Positions 56,601-64,000 of a stretch of DNA of 64,000 bases are shown here, piece by piece. Below the pieces are notes generated by a model. It had not been told where the DNA came from, searched no databases, and was given only the letters and a program-made list of their open reading frames with translations. The stretch spans positions 1 through 64,000 of the forward strand of contig JBPRGG010000016.1 of assembly GCA_051418075.1 (NCBI GenBank). Reading direction: 5' to 3'. This DNA is from JBPRGG01 sp051418075 (GTDB lineage: Bacteria > Bacteroidota > Bacteroidia > Cytophagales > Cyclobacteriaceae). Positions within the stretch are counted from its first letter, which is position 1. Every line of letters begins with the position of its first letter. A program made the position numbers and the translations under genes.

Positions 56601-56831
56601 AGCAACTTCAAGGCTGTAAACACCTTCAACATTTGTTACAGTACCATTACTGGATCCCTTTTCAACAACATTAACTCCGGGAAGCCCTTCCCCATCTTCC
56701 TGGGAAGTGACCTTACCTGTCACTTGTTGGTCTTGAGCTGCCAAAGGCATGATAAAAAACCATTGGACCAAAAAACTAAAAAAGAGTAGAAATCTGGGAG
56801 GAAACAAGAGATTTTGTAGCAATTTTTTCAT
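53643..56831 (-). CDS. SusC/RagA-family TonB-dependent transporter
   Basis: A 1062-aa outer-membrane transporter: signal peptide (ending MPLAAQ), a carboxypeptidase-regulatory-like beta domain (about 35-115, GLPGVNVVEKGSSNGTVT), the TonB-interacting stretch VVVGYGTQRRKD, a plug (about 120-235, LYVVDGFPIG) and a long beta-barrel ending in KFTF with a C-terminal Phe. With its SusD partner it imports a nutrient using TonB energy. No sigma/anti-sigma pair, two-component hybrid or CAZyme gene lies next to it, so the substrate and regulator are unknown. Confidence 0.95.
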   Translation of the reverse strand: MKKLLQNLLFPPRFLLFFSFLVQWFFIMPLAAQDQQVTGKVTSQEDGEGLPGVNVVEKGSSNGTVTNVEGVYSLEVAPQATLVFSSVGFTSQEVEINGRTVIDLTMSADVQQLEELVVVGYGTQRRKDMTGSISRVSGEDIIQPSSISFDQMLQGQVPGVQISQTSGAPGGNTNVMIRGISSITGGNQPLYVVDGFPIGTGGGGSNMLNFGRNTYSSEDMANNTATRINPLNFINPNDIESIEVLKDASATAIYGSRGSNGVIIITTKRGKTGQSSINVDVSYGLQEVENQIEVLDAQQYAAYVALGRDNTRIFDGGSADDPNSERPRSRQVRPEFRNPASITTNTNWQDVIFRTAPVQNYQVSAVTGNENLKFFVSGGYFDQQGIVITSDYKRFNLRTNVDVLLSEKLKIGTSLTGSYAYGRFPNTNGHYGNGGLITMALAAAPTIPVYDSEGEPYFDFNDVADGLGWVGNPISVANGFQDNRKTADILSNTFLEYEIIDGLTFRTSAGIKYNTNVTHLFRSSSVPRNTAINYPPTGASIKYETINWLNENTLNYRKIFNQEHSLDALVGFTAQKDSYDRLSAGASDFPNDYVKYISAGIVNAGTHLITEWSMLSLMGRVNYAFREKYLVTATVRSDGSSKFGENNKWGTFSSFSLGYNISEEPFMSNLTFINNLKLRASYGFSGNNQIGNYAHIGLLSAVNYVANNSVRPGLVPTSMSNDDLTWERSEQVNFGFDLSLFNERISLTTDIYQNTKTDLLLAVQLPAASGFSTSTQNIGDIENRGVEIGLQTVNIQSNDFEWTSNFTFNANENEVLSLANQGGRIFTSRYQIAEVGYPISSFYLLNAQGVFMNEEELQDAPVRHPRTQPGDLRFEDVNGDGQISFDDAKIVGDPWPDYVWGFNNRFTYKNFSLGISLNGSHGGKSLIYDAVINGASVQNQLAITADRWLSEANPGGGKWPRPIRNNYALGFGRGTTQALFDNSFTRIRNVNLAYKLPQSLVSRLNMTNMSVYLNVANLYTFTDYPGFNPESSTAGDEVVNTGLDDFTYPLPRTYTLGAKFTF

Positions 56832-57711
56832 AATTTTGCACGTTATTTAATTAAACATTTAAATTCCCTGAGGATCAGAGAAGCGGCAATTTCCTGATCC
56901 TCATCTTTTTAACAGTTAAGCTTAAATATTCAAAGTCCAACTACATTCCGGCTGAATATATATTTTTATAGTCAGGGCTAATCTTTTAAAGTTATTCTTA
57001 TTATTTATGGCGTTGCGAATCGTCTTGTTATTTTGCGGGAAAGCATGATAAAAACAGCTATCCCAGTTAAGGGGATTATTCTGATGATTACCCCCATTTA
57101 AACTTTGAATCAGCTCCATTCCAGCAGAACTGTTTTGATCCTTCACTTTTGCCTTTCTATAGGATCTGTAGGTTAAAGCGCCTGAGTTTGGGAAAAATTG
57201 ATCTTTTTTGACAATCATCATTGATTTACATTGATAAAAATGGTCTAAAAAAATAGCTACTTTTTATATTGATTAAACCTTGATCAAATAAGGTTTAATC
57301 AGATTTCAGGAATTAAGCCTATGACAAATATATTCAATGCTTTACGTATTTATAAGGGCATTCTGATAAAAAAGTGACACTTTTTGATAAAAAGAATTAA
57401 TGTTAAATGATTATAACAGCGTTAAAGTGAACCGTATAATAAAAGACACAGTCTACTTTAATACATTTTGATATTGTATTTTATATAAAAAGATCATAGT
57501 GCCTAAGCAGTCATTTTGCTGTCCAGGAAACATTCATATGAAACAATAAAAAAGGGGCAGGCCAGACTGAAAATGTAGGTAGACAGGTGTGACAGACCAG
57601 GATGGCCGTGAGAGGTAGATTGATTATAAAATGCAGATAGCCAAATCATCCACTTATTACCTCATAAAAAACAGATCTGCCAAACCAATAAAGTACTAAA
57701 ATTACAACACA
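56832..57711. promoter_or_regulatory. 880-bp control region upstream of susCD with inverted repeats
   Basis: No supported gene lies here. Two strong inverted repeats are present. TGAGGATCAG and CTGATCCTCA (56869-56878 and 56894-56903, 15-base loop) lie in the probable susC leader, and on the plus side they are followed by TCTTTTT. TGATTAAACCTT and AAGGTTTAATCA (57270-57281 and 57290-57301, 8-base spacer) form a perfect 12-bp pair with no T-run, so an operator is more likely than a terminator. A 99-codon frame at 56922-57221 is not convincing. Confidence 0.5.
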
Positions 57712-59274
57712 TCAAGCCATCCAGGGTCTATCCCGCTCTTTAGCCTGAGCCAGGGCTTTAACAGCTATATTGGTATCCTCTACCATTTGAAAATCATACA
57801 TACCCACACAGATAAAATCTGCACCATTTTGATAAGCATATGTAAAAGCTTCCTGTGGTTTTAAAGCGCCGGCAGCCAGTATTTTAAAGGCAATCCAGGG
57901 CTGGGGCAGGGATTTCATAAATTCAATGGTTTCACCAGGCTTGAAGCAATACATATTATCATGCCATTCATTGTGCTGGGCTGACCAATAATTGTGGTGG
58001 TGCAGGGTCTTCATCCAAAAATCTGTTTCCAGTCCTAACTCCACACATCGCATAATCGTCTCGATTCTATGCGCTCCAATACCTACCGGCAGGCCTGCGG
58101 CTCTCACCAGGTCCATAGCCCCAACTACTTCATCAATTCGGTTTTCTTTGATGTAATGATCGGCAGTTTCTCCCTGCACGTAACAGGCAGTAGCCCCATC
58201 ATCAATGGCTTTTTTCACGATATCAAGATATTCCTGGTATGGTTTAGGGGTTGGTGTACCAGTTCCGTCATAATTCAACCCGGCACAATCGGCTATAAAC
58301 TGCATTTTTCCGTAACCTGCTTTCCAATACTCATTAATTACAGGCCCAATCACGGTATTTGATAACAAGGTATCCACTCCGCATTGTTCAGCCAGGCTAA
58401 AAGTTTGAAAGATCTTTTGTTTGGTATGATAAGCCCTTACCAGGGAAGATACATAAATAAGATCCCTGGAATGGGCCCAACCGCTCAACAAGTTTCCTCC
58501 CAAAATCATTTTACTAAACAATTTATCCTTAATCTTTCCTTTGGGCAGTTCACCTTCTAATTTATCTAATCCGGTGAAATCAAACTTTTTTATACTGGCT
58601 CCGGATATAGCATCGGCCAACTGACTTTCTTCTCCGCTATACATTTTTATTTTTGCGGCTGTTCCCAGAGAAAATGCTCCTAAAACCGGCAGGGTAAGCA
58701 TATGTCTTAATATATGTCTTCGCTCTAAATTTGTTTGTTTCGCCGGCTTTTCCTGACGGTCAATCTGATTTACTAATTTTAATCGATTTTTGTAATAGGC
58801 CTCAAACAGTCCATCCAGGCCCAGAAACCTGCCGGTTGGAAAAAATGACAAAACCACCAGGGCTATAATTTCCAGGAAATCTTTACTTACAAAAAGGTAA
58901 CTCCCTTCGAAACCAGCGCCTGAATGAGAAAGGAAAGGTGGATTAGCCAGGTAATACATAAGTAATAAGGCTATACCGCCATACTGAGCTATCCGGGTAT
59001 ACAATCCCAGCATCAAGCCCAATCCCACCAGGATCAGGGCCCATATATTAACCAGATTCACCAGGTTTAACACAAAATCGTTCTGGGCCAATCCGGTAAA
59101 GAATCCTGACAAAAAGCCTGAAGAATTGTTGAGATAACCATAAGCACTCCAACCAGGCGTAAATAATTTGGTAACACCCTCATATAAAAAATGCCAGCCA
59201 ATGGCCATTCTCAGGACTACCAACAGATACATATGTTTGTTGGATAAAGCCGATTTGATTTTAGAAGTTTCCAT
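57712..59274 (-). CDS. DoxX membrane domain fused to a TIM-barrel-like C-terminal domain
   Basis: A 520-aa protein. Residues 1-165 form a DoxX-type domain of four membrane helices (RMAIGWHFLYEGVTKL, LILVGLGLMLGLYTR). Residues 183-205 then contain a twin-arginine-like stretch before a hydrophobic segment (LERRHILRHMLTLPVLGAF), which resembles a Tat signal placed inside the protein. Residues about 230-520 form a soluble domain with an alternating beta/alpha pattern (GGNLLSGWAHSRDLIYVSSL, IGAHRIETIMRCVEL, AAGALKPQEAFTYAYQNGAD), probably a TIM barrel of unknown function. The usual DoxX protein is about 130-150 aa. It diverges from the molybdenum hydroxylase operon across 281 bp. Confidence 0.8.
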   Translation of the reverse strand: METSKIKSALSNKHMYLLVVLRMAIGWHFLYEGVTKLFTPGWSAYGYLNNSSGFLSGFFTGLAQNDFVLNLVNLVNIWALILVGLGLMLGLYTRIAQYGGIALLLMYYLANPPFLSHSGAGFEGSYLFVSKDFLEIIALVVLSFFPTGRFLGLDGLFEAYYKNRLKLVNQIDRQEKPAKQTNLERRHILRHMLTLPVLGAFSLGTAAKIKMYSGEESQLADAISGASIKKFDFTGLDKLEGELPKGKIKDKLFSKMILGGNLLSGWAHSRDLIYVSSLVRAYHTKQKIFQTFSLAEQCGVDTLLSNTVIGPVINEYWKAGYGKMQFIADCAGLNYDGTGTPTPKPYQEYLDIVKKAIDDGATACYVQGETADHYIKENRIDEVVGAMDLVRAAGLPVGIGAHRIETIMRCVELGLETDFWMKTLHHHNYWSAQHNEWHDNMYCFKPGETIEFMKSLPQPWIAFKILAAGALKPQEAFTYAYQNGADFICVGMYDFQMVEDTNIAVKALAQAKERDRPWMA

Positions 59275-59555
59275 AGTTCAGCACATTAGTTATAGGTCTT
59301 AAAGATTGTGATTTTTTTAAAAAAATTAAATGACATAAGTCAGTTTAGTAATACTTTTTCATCCTGTCATATCCAAACTACACTGATTAAAATACACTTC
59401 CGGTCAGTAAAAAAATTATCATTTGGAAGAAATAATAAAAATAAAATTTGAGATTCTTCGATAAAAAATAAAGCTATTTGTTTGGCATATTTTAGACATT
59501 ATAGTTAACTTAACCATAATCAATTTTCTACAACTACCTGTTAATCAAGTTCATC

Positions 59556-60209
59556 ATGAATGATCAGAATTCAAATAATAAAACCAGCCCAGCCGAAAAT
59601 GCAAAAACACCTGGCAAAGGCCTCAGTCGACGTGGATTTTTAAAAGGCGCCGGATTGACCACCGTGGGTACCATGGCCATGCAAACCGGAGTTCTGGGTA
59701 ATACCCTTAACCCAAATGTCGCAGATGAAAACTTTATCGGACCGGAAGAATCAATTGTCAAATTGCATGTCAATGGCAACTCCCGGTCACTACTGATAGA
59801 ACCCCGCACCACGCTGGCCGATGCATTGCGGGATCATCTACAGCTCACCGGCACCAAAGTGGTTTGTGACAGGGGTGCCTGTTCTGCCTGCACAGTTTGG
59901 CTGGATGGTAAACCGGTAAATTCATGCCTGGTATTAGCTGTAGAGGCTCAGGGAAAGGAAATAACCACTATTGAAGGCCTGGGCAGCGAAGAGAACCTTC
60001 ATCCGATTCAGCAAGCTTTTATTGATCATGATGCTTCTCAGTGCGGTTTTTGCACCCCTGGAATGATCATGACTGCGGCTCATTTGCTGAATAACAACCC
60101 TGCTCCCGATTTACAGGATGTAAAAGTGGCCCTGAGAGGCAATTTATGCCGCTGCGGAACCCATCCTAATGTGTATAAAGCCACTTTGTCAGCCTCCCAA
60201 AAATTATAA
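59556..60209 (+). CDS. Tat-exported [2Fe-2S] subunit of a molybdenum hydroxylase (PaoA-like)
   Basis: A 217-aa small subunit of the xanthine dehydrogenase family. Residues 22-45 hold a Tat signal (LSRRGFLKGAG). The plant-type ferredoxin cluster is bound by Cys104, Cys109, Cys112 and Cys124. The second cluster domain uses Cys163, Cys166, Cys198 and Cys200 (CGFC...CRC). It passes electrons from the molybdenum site to FAD. The Tat signal means the whole complex is folded with cofactors in the cytoplasm and exported, as for E. coli PaoABC. First gene of a four-gene unit. Confidence 0.93.
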   Translation: MNDQNSNNKTSPAENAKTPGKGLSRRGFLKGAGLTTVGTMAMQTGVLGNTLNPNVADENFIGPEESIVKLHVNGNSRSLLIEPRTTLADALRDHLQLTGTKVVCDRGACSACTVWLDGKPVNSCLVLAVEAQGKEITTIEGLGSEENLHPIQQAFIDHDASQCGFCTPGMIMTAAHLLNNNPAPDLQDVKVALRGNLCRCGTHPNVYKATLSASQKL

Positions 60210-60220
60210 CGACTTGAATT

Positions 60221-62539
60221 ATGGACACCAAAAAAATAGTATTACCCAAAGGCATTCCAGGACATAACCTGGGTGAAATTGAAAGAGAAGTACCCATCAA
60301 TGAACCACCAGCCTGGCCTATAAATGACCAGCTAAAGCATGTGGGAAAAAGAGTGAAACGCTATGATGCAGTAGCAAAAGTTACCGGCAAAGCCAAATAC
60401 ACAGCTGACATCCAACTGCCGGGTATGCTCTATGCTAAATTTTTCCGGTCAAACACACCCCATGCCAACATCAGATCCATAAATACTGCCAAAGCAGAAA
60501 GTATGGATGGCGTGTATGGCATCCATATTCTGAAAAGTGATGATGATGCCTATCCGGTGGTTAAGTTTGCCGGTCAGCCCCTGGGAGCCGTGGCGGCTAA
60601 AAGCCTGGCCATTGCAGAAGAGGCTATTAAAATGATAGAAATTGATTACGAAAATAAAAAATTCGTAGTAGATGTAGAGGAGGCACAGCATCCGGAAGCG
60701 CCCCTGGTGCATCAGCAAACCATTGAGGCGAAAGAGGATGCGGGAGATGTTGGCGTAACACATGATGCTTCCCGGGCTCAGGGAAATGTAGTAGGCCCCT
60801 CTACCAGTAGTTTTTTCGGGGGGCCACGAGGTAATTTAGAGGAAGGTTTCAATGAAGCGGATGTCGTTCTGGAAAAGGTTTACCGGACCCAGGTACATAC
60901 GCATGTTCCACTTGAAACCCATGGGGTAGTGGTGGATTGGAAGCCTGGACATATGACCGTTTATGCTTCTACTCAAAATACCAAAAACTTCAGGGACGAA
61001 CTGGCCGACTACTTTGGACTATCCACCGGTGAGGTTCGGGTGATTTCTGAATATACCGGCGGAGGTTTTGGAGCTAAACATAGTGCCGGTGTATATGGCC
61101 CAATGGCAGCTACTTTATCCAAAAAAACCGGCAGGCCGGTGTGGCTTATGCTGGATCGCAAAGAAGAACATATTGCTGAAGGAAACCGGCCTAATTCAAT
61201 ACATTATCTGAAGATTGGTGCCAAAAAAGATGGCACATTAACCGCCATACAACAAAAATCTCACGGTACTGCCGGTGTAGCCCTGGGAGCTGGGGTGGGA
61301 CGTATTGCCCAGGTACTGTATGATTGCCCTAACTTTGCTACCGAACAATATGATGTTTATACTCATGCTGGTCCCGGAGCAGCCTGGAGAGCACCGGGCA
61401 ATGTACAGGGAGCTTATGGGGTGGAACAGGCCATTGATGAACTGGCAGAGCAATTAGGAATGGATCCTTTAAAATACCGGGACAAAATCGATAAAAGTGA
61501 AATACGGAAACTGGAAAGGCAAAAAGGAGCAGAAAAGTTTGGCTGGAACCGCCGAAAAGCAGCCGGATCAGATAAAGGACCGGTCAAAAAAGGCGTGGGA
61601 GTTGCCCAATCTACCTGGCCCCGGTTTGTCCACCTTGATTCTACCGCAGAAGTAAGGATCCTCAAAGATGGAGGTGTGGAGATCAGATCCAGCGTACAGG
61701 ATATTGGAACCGGAACTAAAACGATATTAGGACAGGTAGTGGCAGAAGAGTTGGGAATAGCAGTAGAAGATGTTACCGTATTAATTGGAGATACCTATTT
61801 CCCCAACGGACCCAGTTCAGGCGGCAGTGTAGCTACTGGGTCTATTACGCCTCCGGCCAGAAATGCCGCATATAAGGTCAAGATGGAACTGTTTGAGCAA
61901 GTGGCCAAAAAATTGAAGTCCGAAGCCAAAAACCTGGTTATTGAAGATGGTGTGATCTCTGACAAAACAGATAATTCAAAATCCATTCCATTTAAAGAAG
62001 CTCTGAAAGGTATGCGTACGGGCCAAATCATAGCCACTGCTTCCAGGTCAGATGATTATGGCGGATTTCAGCAGGAATGGGGGCTGGCCTATGGCGACCT
62101 GGGGTCAGTTCAATTTGCCGAAGTATCAGTAGATACAGAAACCGGATTTGTCAAAGTAGATAAGATCGTGGCTGCACATAGTTGTGGCCGGCCGCTTAAC
62201 CTGGCCCAGGTGGAAAGTCAGATCAATGGCGGTGTGATCCAGGGCATGTCTTATGCTTTATATGAATACCGGTCTATGGATAAACATACGGGCATGATGA
62301 TGAATGCCAATGTGGATATGTATAAAATGCCTTATGCCCTGGAAATTCCTGAAATCGAATCTATCATCATCGAAGACTATGCCGGAGCTTCTTCTACAGA
62401 TGCCTATGGGATCGGAGAACCTTCCAATATTGCTACTGCAGTGGCTATTGCCAATGCGGTATATAATGCCATCGGAGTTAGGATATATGAAATACCCATG
62501 ACCCCGGACAAGATTCTTAAAGCTTTGAATAAAATTTAA
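60221..62539 (+). CDS. Molybdopterin-binding large subunit of a molybdenum hydroxylase
   Basis: A 772-aa catalytic subunit with the xanthine dehydrogenase/aldehyde oxidase layout: N-terminal domain from about residue 38 (VGKRVKRYDAVAKVTGKAKY), then two molybdopterin domains. Cofactor and substrate segments include YTGGGFGAKHSAG, AGPGAAWRAPGN and the C-terminal YGIGEPSN with the catalytic Glu. It hydroxylates an aldehyde or heterocycle using water. No own signal peptide is present, so it would be exported with the Tat-bearing small subunit. Lies 11 bp after the small subunit gene. Confidence 0.93.
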   Translation: MDTKKIVLPKGIPGHNLGEIEREVPINEPPAWPINDQLKHVGKRVKRYDAVAKVTGKAKYTADIQLPGMLYAKFFRSNTPHANIRSINTAKAESMDGVYGIHILKSDDDAYPVVKFAGQPLGAVAAKSLAIAEEAIKMIEIDYENKKFVVDVEEAQHPEAPLVHQQTIEAKEDAGDVGVTHDASRAQGNVVGPSTSSFFGGPRGNLEEGFNEADVVLEKVYRTQVHTHVPLETHGVVVDWKPGHMTVYASTQNTKNFRDELADYFGLSTGEVRVISEYTGGGFGAKHSAGVYGPMAATLSKKTGRPVWLMLDRKEEHIAEGNRPNSIHYLKIGAKKDGTLTAIQQKSHGTAGVALGAGVGRIAQVLYDCPNFATEQYDVYTHAGPGAAWRAPGNVQGAYGVEQAIDELAEQLGMDPLKYRDKIDKSEIRKLERQKGAEKFGWNRRKAAGSDKGPVKKGVGVAQSTWPRFVHLDSTAEVRILKDGGVEIRSSVQDIGTGTKTILGQVVAEELGIAVEDVTVLIGDTYFPNGPSSGGSVATGSITPPARNAAYKVKMELFEQVAKKLKSEAKNLVIEDGVISDKTDNSKSIPFKEALKGMRTGQIIATASRSDDYGGFQQEWGLAYGDLGSVQFAEVSVDTETGFVKVDKIVAAHSCGRPLNLAQVESQINGGVIQGMSYALYEYRSMDKHTGMMMNANVDMYKMPYALEIPEIESIIIEDYAGASSTDAYGIGEPSNIATAVAIANAVYNAIGVRIYEIPMTPDKILKALNKI

Positions 62540-62549
62540 TAACTAACCT

Positions 62550-63560
62550 ATGAATAAGTTTAGCTGGTACCAAGCCAAATCAATAGAAGATGCCCTTGAT
62601 AAAGTCAATACTACAGCATCTGATTTATTCAATCCCCTTCCGGGATCCACCTCTGTGATCTATAAAGCCGGAGGCGTAGACCTGCTGGATCTGATGAAGG
62701 AAGGGCTGGTAAATCCTTCTGGTCTGGTTGACGTAAAAAAGATCCCCGGCCTGGATAAAATAGAATATGATGAAACAGCAGGATTAAAGATAGGAGCTAA
62801 TGTGACTTTATCTGACATAGAGTATCACCCCCTGATCAAAGAAAAGTACCTGGCGCTTTATCAGGCAGTAGCCCATGCAGGTACTCCCCAATTGAGAAAC
62901 CTGGCCACTTTAGGAGGCAACCTGGCCCAAAGGACCCGTTGCTGGTATTTTAGGTCCATTGATCATAAGTGTTTCAGAAAGGGAACCAGGACCTGTTTTG
63001 CCCAGGATGGTGAAAATGAATTTCATGCCATTATAGACAATGAATATTGTGCCAGTGTCCATGCCTCCTCGGTTGCAACTGCCTTAATGGCTTTCAATAC
63101 TAAAGTATATATTACCCGTCCTCACGAGGGAATTCAGGAATTTTCACTGGAAAGTTTTTTTGTGCATCCGGAACAGTATCGGAAAAATGAAACGATCTTG
63201 AAAAATGGCGATCTGATCACCGGCATATTAATTCCTGTACCGGAAAAAGGAACCAAAAGTTATTATATCAAGCAAGGGGCCAGGGAATCACATGATTGGG
63301 CTATTGCCGATGTGGCTGTGGTGGCCCAATCCAGCGGAGGCAAATGCAAATCAGCAGAAATCGTGTTAGGAGCTGCTGCTCCGGTTCCGATAAAGTCAAA
63401 TGAAGCAGCCAAAGAAGTAGTAGGTAACAAAATTAATGAGTCGGTGGCTATCGCAGCAGGAAAAGCCTCCATGAAAGAAGCCACTCCGCTGGCAGGTAAC
63501 AAATACAAGATCCCTATTTTTGAAACGATTGTAAAACGCGCATTGCTAAATTGTGTTTGA
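62550..63560 (+). CDS. FAD-binding subunit of a molybdenum hydroxylase, with extra Fe-S cysteines (PaoB-like)
   Basis: A 336-aa medium subunit. The FAD-binding pattern is PLPGSTSVIYKAGG and LATLGGNLAQRT. Following the second, cysteines in TRCWYFR, HKCFRKG, RTCFAQ and NEYCAS form the four-cysteine insertion found in PaoB and 4-hydroxybenzoyl-CoA reductase, which hold a [4Fe-4S] cluster. The C-terminal CO-dehydrogenase flavoprotein domain is about 215-330. Gene order here is small, large, medium, which differs from PaoA-PaoB-PaoC. Starts 10 bp after the large subunit gene. Confidence 0.9.
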   Translation: MNKFSWYQAKSIEDALDKVNTTASDLFNPLPGSTSVIYKAGGVDLLDLMKEGLVNPSGLVDVKKIPGLDKIEYDETAGLKIGANVTLSDIEYHPLIKEKYLALYQAVAHAGTPQLRNLATLGGNLAQRTRCWYFRSIDHKCFRKGTRTCFAQDGENEFHAIIDNEYCASVHASSVATALMAFNTKVYITRPHEGIQEFSLESFFVHPEQYRKNETILKNGDLITGILIPVPEKGTKSYYIKQGARESHDWAIADVAVVAQSSGGKCKSAEIVLGAAAPVPIKSNEAAKEVVGNKINESVAIAAGKASMKEATPLAGNKYKIPIFETIVKRALLNCV

Positions 63561-63561
63561 T

Positions 63562-63783
63562 ATGCAGAAAATTGATCCTACAAAGACACCATTTTGTCGT
63601 TTTTTAAAGGCAAAAAACCCTTATGGAACCCTGGAAGGAGGTAATCAGGGATGGTTTACCTATGATGATGCCAATACCATCTACTGGTGTGTGAAGTCAT
63701 TGGGAGCGGGTGGCCCGGACAATGGACCGGTGGCGCCCGGAGCATGCCTGAGTGGTCGAAAATGTTATAAGGCACCGGATTAG
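63562..63783 (+). CDS. Small four-cysteine protein of the molybdenum hydroxylase operon
   Basis: A 73-aa protein starting one base after the stop of the FAD subunit gene, without signal peptide or membrane helix. It holds four cysteines (12, 43, 62, 68), is rich in Gly and Pro, and contains an aromatic stretch (GWFTYDDANTIYWC). No family is recognised. Its position suggests an accessory factor or an extra subunit of the complex rather than an XdhC-type chaperone, which would be much larger and is not seen in the window. The reading frame is open to a GTG at 63553; the ATG is preferred. Confidence 0.7.
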   Translation: MQKIDPTKTPFCRFLKAKNPYGTLEGGNQGWFTYDDANTIYWCVKSLGAGGPDNGPVAPGACLSGRKCYKAPD

Positions 63784-63919
63784 TAGAATTGAAGGTAAAT
63801 AAGCCAAGAATATCTGTTTTTAAGCTTATGTGAAATTTCAAAAAGCATATCTTTTACAACTATTGGAAATTCCTTCCATTCATAGGGCAAAAATTCATCT
63901 CACTTAATCGGAGAAATCA

Positions 63920-64000
63920 CTATTTCTTCCATTGATATGGTATTCCAGATCCTGTCAAAGTTATTTTTAGAGGGATATAATGTTCTCCTTTGGTAACTCA
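63920..64000 (-). CDS. Possible C-terminal end of a gene running off the window
   Basis: On the minus strand the last 81 bp read in one frame as a beta-strand-like tail (GEHYIPLKITLTGSGIPYQW) followed by TAG. It may be the end of a gene that begins beyond the window, but it is too short to identify, and a competing frame is also open. Confidence 0.3.

Noticed and set aside
56922..57221. 99-codon minus-strand frame upstream of susC
   Set aside because: Asn and Lys-rich composition of AT-rich noncoding DNA, no domain; the region fits a regulatory leader.

Overview
The window looks like chromosomal DNA of a Bacteroidota bacterium, probably a Cytophagales-like marine or soil lineage. The reasons are a SusC/SusD pair, GSCFA and DUF4292 family proteins, a FtsX-type permease that carries no ATPase, an ECF sigma factor with a TPR anti-sigma-like partner, genes with little Shine-Dalgarno signal, and promoters of the TTTG / TAnnTTTG type (clearest before rpsF). 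The assignment rests on gene content only; no rRNA or tRNA gene was found.

Layout. 1-3300: a noncoding repeat mosaic (three copies of a palindrome-bounded unit, GGCAGTCGGC low-complexity DNA and purine-rich repeats) surrounds ldhA and lies beside a membrane class III nucleotidyl cyclase. 3300-9780: ECF sigma factor and anti-sigma-like TPR protein, a PAS-LuxR regulator, a large MacB/FtsX permease and a 529-aa uncharacterised protein. 9848-10327: a compact ORF-less group IIC intron sits exactly behind the rho-independent terminator of the next minus-strand gene. 10380-15400: coiled-coil membrane protein, a polytopic protein with oxidase-like histidines, two unlisted small genes (54-aa zinc-ribbon membrane protein, 51-aa charged protein), an EamA transporter and a histidine kinase.

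15858-26530 is a long plus-strand envelope and housekeeping cluster: enoyl-CoA hydratase, flippase, dut, sugar nucleotidyltransferase, TPR protein, DUF4292 lipoprotein, EnvC-like protein, tatA, gatA and a MltD-like transglycosylase. 26600-34800: ferritin-like protein, lipoprotein HtrA protease, STAS-like protein, a chemoreceptor with two CZB domains and a large multi-PAS kinase. 34900-40600: sulfur amino acid enzymes (cystathionine gamma-lyase/synthase, CysM) and the two-enzyme agmatine-to-putrescine route. 41000-51700: HhH protein, a 1339-aa SF1 helicase, the rpsF-rpsR-rplI operon, GSCFA protein, thioredoxin-domain YyaL protein and an isoaspartyl peptidase.

52188-63783: a SusC/SusD pair, a DoxX protein fused to a soluble C-terminal domain through a twin-arginine-containing linker, and, divergent from it, a Tat-exported PaoABC-like molybdenum hydroxylase operon ending in a small four-cysteine protein. 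The most noteworthy items are the group IIC intron, the DoxX fusion with its divergent molybdoenzyme, the double-CZB receptor and the repeat mosaic. I did not find a CRISPR array, a prophage or a recognisable new defence system.
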